The notes below the pieces were generated by a model. That model made no database searches. It was not told the DNA's origin and worked only from the letters and a program-made list of their open reading frames with translations. Positions 14,849 through 17,954 of a DNA stretch of 17,954 nucleotides are shown one piece after another. The translations under genes and the position numbers were made by a program. Source of the stretch: an uncultured Veillonella sp. (GTDB lineage Bacteria; Bacillota; Negativicutes; Veillonellales; Veillonellaceae); the NCBI GenBank assembly GCA_900549845.1, contig URPT01000022.1, positions 1 through 17,954 of the forward strand, read 5' to 3'. Numbering within the stretch: the stretch's first letter is position 1; every line of letters begins with the position of its first letter.

Positions 14849-15568
14849 TTAAAATTTAGATTTCAATGTATTTTTAGTAGAAATAGTTTTAGTCTTTAAA
14901 GCACTTACAATTTGAGGACGATGTTTTCTTTCATACGGATAGATGACTACCTCACCATCTTTGTATTCAGCAATATATACATCTTTTATTTTATACCCTT
15001 GCTTTTCAACCTCTTTTTCAAGCCACTCTTGTTCTTTTTCAATTACAGCTAATGTAAAGTGATTAATTTGACCATCATCAATAAGATCAAATTTAATATT
15101 TTCATCACCGAATTGAACAACGCTTAACTGACCATTTTGTTCTAGTACAGCACGTTTTACATCTGTTACATATTGAACACCAGCAGTACGCAATTTCAAT
15201 TTAAGCTCCGCTGCTTGAATACCATAACGCATACACTCTTCAGTTAATACGTGACCCTTTTCAATTACAATAACTGGATGACCATCGAGAATGGTTTTGA
15301 AGAAACGAAGATTACCTTTTAAGAATTTAAGAGACATTACAAGAATAGTCCACAAAATGAGGACTAACATAAACTGTAAAATACCAATTTGGTCATTGTA
15401 AATAATGGCACCAATAATACCACCAAGTACATAGTTTTGTAATTGGTCTAACGCAGAGGTTGGCGCTAAATTGCCCTTCCCCATTAAGTTAATTTGTAAA
15501 ATAATCGCCAAGAGACCTATGGCGAGTTTGGCAAAGACCATCCCATAGACGGCCATAGCTTCTGTCAT
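14849..15568 (-). CDS. DUF421 (YetF-like) membrane protein (239 aa)
   Basis: DUF421 family, related to Bacillus YetF. Three hydrophobic segments are visible (about residues 7-27, 44-57 and 62-82), followed by the cytoplasmic DUF421 domain: LDGHPVIVIEKGHVLTEECM (94-113), then LKLKLRTAGVQYVTDVKRAV and LEQNGQLSVVQFG. The C-terminal ~80 residues are charged, with a Lys/Ser/Thr-rich tail. The ATG follows a perfect AAGGAGG site. It lies 12 bases after the DUF3290 gene, and the pair is a known conserved neighbour set in Firmicutes. Biochemical function is unknown; YetF-like domains have been connected with spore or envelope membrane proteins. No catalytic residues are evident. Confidence 0.9.
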   Translation of the reverse strand: MTEAMAVYGMVFAKLAIGLLAIILQINLMGKGNLAPTSALDQLQNYVLGGIIGAIIYNDQIGILQFMLVLILWTILVMSLKFLKGNLRFFKTILDGHPVIVIEKGHVLTEECMRYGIQAAELKLKLRTAGVQYVTDVKRAVLEQNGQLSVVQFGDENIKFDLIDDGQINHFTLAVIEKEQEWLEKEVEKQGYKIKDVYIAEYKDGEVVIYPYERKHRPQIVSALKTKTISTKNTLKSKF

Positions 15569-15580
15569 ATGTGGTCCTCC

Positions 15581-16042
15581 TTATGGTAATACATCCGCTT
15601 TATCATGAATTCGGTCTGTAGGACTTACTGTATACACACGAGTGATTGTATAGGTAGTAAATTCAGGATTAAATTGCACCTCATAGTATTCATCGCTAAC
15701 CTTTAAGATCATACCATTACGTACCTTTAAGGAATTAACAGCTAATTGACCTTCATCAACACCACGGTCTGCACTAAAGGAATGCAAGAATTGAGCCATT
15801 CTAGAAGAATCTTCAGAGTAATTCTTCATACGACCATATTCTTGATATTCTAAGCCTAAGAAAAATACAATAATTAAGGATAATATAACAGCTAAATCAC
15901 GGTAACGGCTTGTAAAACCATTACGCAAAACTTGAATGCCTACTCCGAGAAGGGCTAATAAAATAACTACAAAGATAACGAACCCTAATGTATGACCAGA
16001 TGCGATTTGGCTTTCCACATAGGAAACGGAATAGAAGTCCAT
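15581..16042 (-). CDS. DUF3290-family membrane protein (153 aa)
   Basis: Two membrane segments (about residues 17-40 and 47-65) are followed by a soluble domain of about 85 residues, including GVDEGQLAVNSLKVRNGMIL and a beta-rich end (YYEVQFNPEFTTYTITRVYTV). This layout and length match DUF3290, usually encoded directly upstream of a DUF421 gene, as here (12-base gap). The two proteins probably work together in the membrane; the process is not known. The start is set by AAAGGAG eight bases before the ATG, and an extended -10 promoter lies about 30 bases upstream, so it is the first gene of this transcript. Confidence 0.85.
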   Translation of the reverse strand: MDFYSVSYVESQIASGHTLGFVIFVVILLALLGVGIQVLRNGFTSRYRDLAVILSLIIVFFLGLEYQEYGRMKNYSEDSSRMAQFLHSFSADRGVDEGQLAVNSLKVRNGMILKVSDEYYEVQFNPEFTTYTITRVYTVSPTDRIHDKADVLP

Positions 16043-16069
16043 AATGATGCTCCTTTCATATATCTTCTT

Positions 16070-16078
16070 ATTATATCA
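16070..16078 (-). promoter_or_regulatory. Extended -10 promoter for the DUF3290-DUF421 genes
   Basis: The minus strand reads TGATATAAT, a perfect TGn plus TATAAT extended -10 element, about 28 bases before the DUF3290 ATG. No good -35 box stands at 16-18 bases, which is normal for extended -10 promoters. The upstream gene's terminator lies just before it. Confidence 0.6.
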
Positions 16079-16118
16079 CAAATAAATATGATAATAACCA
16101 ACAACGATTTATAAAAAA

Positions 16119-16146
16119 TAGAGCTACCACAATGATAGCTCTATTA
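16119..16146 (-). terminator. Rho-independent terminator after the 16165-16674 gene
   Basis: A 10-base perfect stem AATAGAGCTA/TAGCTCTATT (16119-16128 with 16137-16146) has an eight-base loop and is followed on the minus strand by a run of T. It lies 19 bases after the stop codon of the membrane protein gene. Confidence 0.8.
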
Positions 16147-16164
16147 AACAGTTACTATACTAAT

Positions 16165-16674
16165 TTATTTACATTCACGGTACACGATGATATAAGCATG
16201 AGTATTCGCTGTAAAACCAGATTCTAATTCTAGTTCAACTTCTAAAATAGCATCATCAACGTCACCTTTATAATAGGCCTTACGTTGTTCTGCGGAATAG
16301 AAATACATAGCCGCATTATATTGATTACCCGCTTGTACTGGAATTGTGATGGTAACAGGCTGTGTTTCAACATTCTTTGTTTTAGTACCCACATTATCCG
16401 TCGTGTAATATACGGACTCAATGGTATGTTCTCCTGGTGTTAATGCCACAATGACTTGACCATATTGACCAGTTTTATGATCAATAGTAGAAAGGTCCTT
16501 ACCATCAACCTTTACAGATTTACCATAAATATGAAGAATCGCTTTATTAGCATTCTCTTGTACAAATTGTTGTTCACCGGCTTGTCGTTTTTTATTGAAT
16601 TTCATAAATACGGCAAACAAAATGGCCCAAATAACTGCAACCACCACGATGATAATAATAGTTGTAGAACTCAT
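16165..16674 (-). CDS. Hypothetical single-pass membrane protein (169 aa)
   Basis: I do not recognise a named family. Residues about 5-25 are a strongly hydrophobic anchor (TIIIIVVVAVIWAILFAVFM) followed by a basic patch (KFNKKR), which predicts N-out/C-in topology. The soluble part from about residue 45 looks like a beta-sandwich (AILHIYGKSVKVDGKDL, then GQVIVALTPGEHTIES, then QPVTITIPVQAGNQYNAAMYF). This has the flavour of PEGA-type or similar domains, a resemblance judged only by eye. A clear AAGGAGAG site precedes the ATG. It has its own promoter and terminator, so it is a single-gene transcript between ilvC and the DUF3290-DUF421 pair. Confidence 0.8.
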   Translation of the reverse strand: MSSTTIIIIVVVAVIWAILFAVFMKFNKKRQAGEQQFVQENANKAILHIYGKSVKVDGKDLSTIDHKTGQYGQVIVALTPGEHTIESVYYTTDNVGTKTKNVETQPVTITIPVQAGNQYNAAMYFYSAEQRKAYYKGDVDDAILEVELELESGFTANTHAYIIVYRECK

Positions 16675-16719
16675 AGTATCTCTCCTTATACCAAAATATA
16701 CTACACTGACTCTACGTTA

Positions 16720-16748
16720 ACTATATCATACGTACTAGTATTACTCAA
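16720..16748 (-). promoter_or_regulatory. Promoter of the 16165-16674 membrane protein gene
   Basis: On the minus strand TTGAGT (16743-16748) is followed after exactly 17 bases by TATAGT (16720-16725). A TG at 16727-16728 makes it also an extended -10. It begins immediately after the ilvC terminator and lies about 46 bases before the ATG. Confidence 0.6.
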
Positions 16749-16755
16749 TAAAAAA

Positions 16756-16773
16756 CGACCCCAAATGGGGTCG
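16756..16773 (-). terminator. Rho-independent terminator of ilvC
   Basis: The GC-rich stem CGACCCC/GGGGTCG (16756-16762 with 16767-16773) has a four-base loop and is followed on the minus strand by TTTTTT. It lies about 45 bases after the ilvC stop codon. Confidence 0.88.
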
Positions 16774-16818
16774 CTTTCAGTAAGCCTATGCTTATCAAGA
16801 AATTACTAATGTAATCTC

Positions 16819-17826
16819 TTATTTTAACCAGCTCATCAAATTGCGAAGTTCTGCACCAACTGGTTCGATTGGATGGTTAGCAGCTGCTTCACGATGTTCT
16901 TTAAGGAATTTTTGACCATTTTTGGAATCAGCCAAGAATTCGTCAGCAAATTTACCAGATTGGATATCAGCCAAGATTTGTTCCATAGCTTTTTTAGTAT
17001 CTGCAGTAATTACGCGAGGACCTGCATGGTAGTCACCATATTCAGCAGTGTTGGAAATGGAGTGGCGCATTTTTTGGAAGCCACCTTCGTAGATAAGGTC
17101 TACGATCAATTTCATTTCATGCAAGCATTCGAAGTAAGCATTTACAGGTTCATAACCAGCTTCTGTTAATACTTCGAAACCAGTTTTGATCAATTCAGTA
17201 ACACCACCGCACAATACAGCTTGTTCACCGAAGAGGTCAGTTTCAGTTTCGGATTTGAAGTTAGTTTCCAAAATACCGGAACGGCCACCACCGATACCAG
17301 AAGCCCATGCTAATGCAACTTCTTCAGTATCACCAGATGGATCTTTTTCTACAGCGTACAAGCAAGGAACACCGGAGCCTTCTTGGTATGTACGACGTAC
17401 TAAATGACCAGGACCTTTAGGAGCTACCATGAATACGTTGATGTCTTCACGAGGTACGATTTTACCGAAGTGAATGTTGAAGCCGTGAGCAAATGCCAAG
17501 TATGCACCTTGTTTCAAGTTAGGAGCGATATCTTGTGCATATACGTCTGCTTGTAATTCGTCAGGAATCAATACCATAACGATGTCAGCACCTTTAACTG
17601 CTTCTGCAGTTTCTTTTACTGTAAGGCCTGCTTCTTCTGCAGCTTTCCAGCTAGAAGAACCACCACGAAGACCAATTGTTACGTCCATACCATTTTCTTT
17701 TAAGTTCAATGCATGCGCATGACCTTGAGAACCGTAACCTAAAACTGTAATTTTTTTGCCTTCTAATTTGCTCAAATTACAATCTGCATCATAATAAACT
17801 GTAGTACCTAAAATTTTACCTGCCAT
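16819..17826 (-). CDS. ilvC: Ketol-acid reductoisomerase, class I (335 aa)
   Basis: Second common step of valine and isoleucine synthesis: Mg-dependent alkyl shift and NAD(P)H reduction of acetolactate or acetohydroxybutyrate. The Rossmann site is GYGSQGHAHALNL (30-42). The metal-binding residues are in DLFGEQAVLCGG (Asp197, Glu201) and YFECLHEMK (Glu233, Glu237), and SISNTAEYGD (256-265) holds the substrate serine. KGPGH (137-141) is also conserved. At 335 residues it is the short class I form. An open frame extends 25 codons upstream to 17901, but that extension is AT-rich and overlaps the leader. The ATG at 17826 has GGAGG nine bases upstream and begins with the family-typical sequence. 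No other ilv/leu gene is in the window; the gene is followed by its own terminator. Confidence 0.97.
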   Translation of the reverse strand: MAGKILGTTVYYDADCNLSKLEGKKITVLGYGSQGHAHALNLKENGMDVTIGLRGGSSSWKAAEEAGLTVKETAEAVKGADIVMVLIPDELQADVYAQDIAPNLKQGAYLAFAHGFNIHFGKIVPREDINVFMVAPKGPGHLVRRTYQEGSGVPCLYAVEKDPSGDTEEVALAWASGIGGGRSGILETNFKSETETDLFGEQAVLCGGVTELIKTGFEVLTEAGYEPVNAYFECLHEMKLIVDLIYEGGFQKMRHSISNTAEYGDYHAGPRVITADTKKAMEQILADIQSGKFADEFLADSKNGQKFLKEHREAAANHPIEPVGAELRNLMSWLK

Positions 17827-17954
17827 ACTAGACAACCTCCAAAATATATTCAATAGAATATTTAATATATATACTGTACACAATCTCACAAATAAATGCA
17901 AGATTTGTAGTGTATATCGTAATTTATCGAATAGTCAAATAGACTAATCTACAA
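17827..17954 (-). promoter_or_regulatory. ilvC leader and probable promoter region
   Basis: This AT-rich stretch upstream of ilvC probably holds its promoter: on the minus strand TTGTGA, then 16 bases, then TATATT, although TTGCAT with TACAGT (17 bases) is also possible. Between it and the ribosome binding site is a perfect inverted repeat ATATTC-TATT-GAATAT (17846-17861), a possible regulator site or small hairpin. I see no T-box specifier structure or leader peptide in the visible part. Confidence 0.4.

Noticed and set aside
17827..17901. 25-codon N-terminal extension of ilvC
   Set aside because: The AT-rich extension lies in the leader region, and a GGAGG site in front of the ATG at 17826 sets the family-typical start.
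17827..17954. T-box leader in front of ilvC
   Set aside because: No T-box motif or terminator/antiterminator pair is visible in the 128 bases available, though the window ends here.
1..17954. CRISPR arrays, insertion sequences, tRNA or phage genes
   Set aside because: No regularly spaced repeats, terminal inverted repeats with a transposase, cloverleaf sequences or phage proteins were seen on either strand.

Overview
The window looks like chromosomal DNA from a low-to-moderate GC Firmicute-type bacterium. Veillonella or another Negativicute is my best guess. This rests on the combination of a cobA-hemD fusion inside a hem operon, a ylm-type division cluster (pgeF, yggS, sepF, ylmH) and a DUF3290/DUF421 pair. 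It is an inference from gene content, not a database result. Every credible gene lies on the minus strand, so transcription runs from high to low coordinates. Most start codons have strong AGGAGG-like ribosome binding sites. I see no tRNA, rRNA, CRISPR array, transposase or phage gene.

In transcription order: (1) ilvC (17826-16819) with its own terminator. (2) A single-pass membrane protein of unknown function (16674-16165) with its own promoter and terminator. (3) A DUF3290 and DUF421 membrane protein pair (16042-14849) from an extended -10 promoter. (4) A TIGR03960-type radical SAM protein and the laccase-domain protein PgeF (14786-12196). (5) A clear promoter at about 12124-12152 driving yggS, sepF, proC and ylmH, ending in a strong terminator at 9185-9213. 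(6) A compact tetrapyrrole operon: sirC, hemA, hemC, cobA-hemD, hemB and hemL (9163-2530). (7) An XRE-type regulator (2460-1999) directly after hemL, ending in a long hairpin terminator. (8) Three AT-rich genes (1706-216) for small proteins with one N-terminal membrane anchor and no recognisable family, followed by a bidirectional terminator at 51-89.

The tetrapyrrole operon encodes the route from glutamyl-tRNA to uroporphyrinogen III (HemA, HemL, HemB, HemC, HemD). It then adds the two steps to sirohydrochlorin (CobA domain, SirC). No gene for the protoporphyrin branch (hemE onward) is present, so the operon points toward siroheme or cobalamin rather than haem. Its genes are packed with 4- to 32-base overlaps or gaps under 15 bases, which suggests translational coupling.

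The ylm-type cluster couples cell division (SepF) with PLP homeostasis (YggS), proline synthesis (ProC), a ribosome-associated S4 protein (YlmH) and a purine-nucleoside or peptidoglycan-editing enzyme (PgeF). The least explained parts are the three left-end membrane proteins, the 23-base tandem duplication across the hemL stop codon, and two hairpins placed directly in front of ribosome binding sites.
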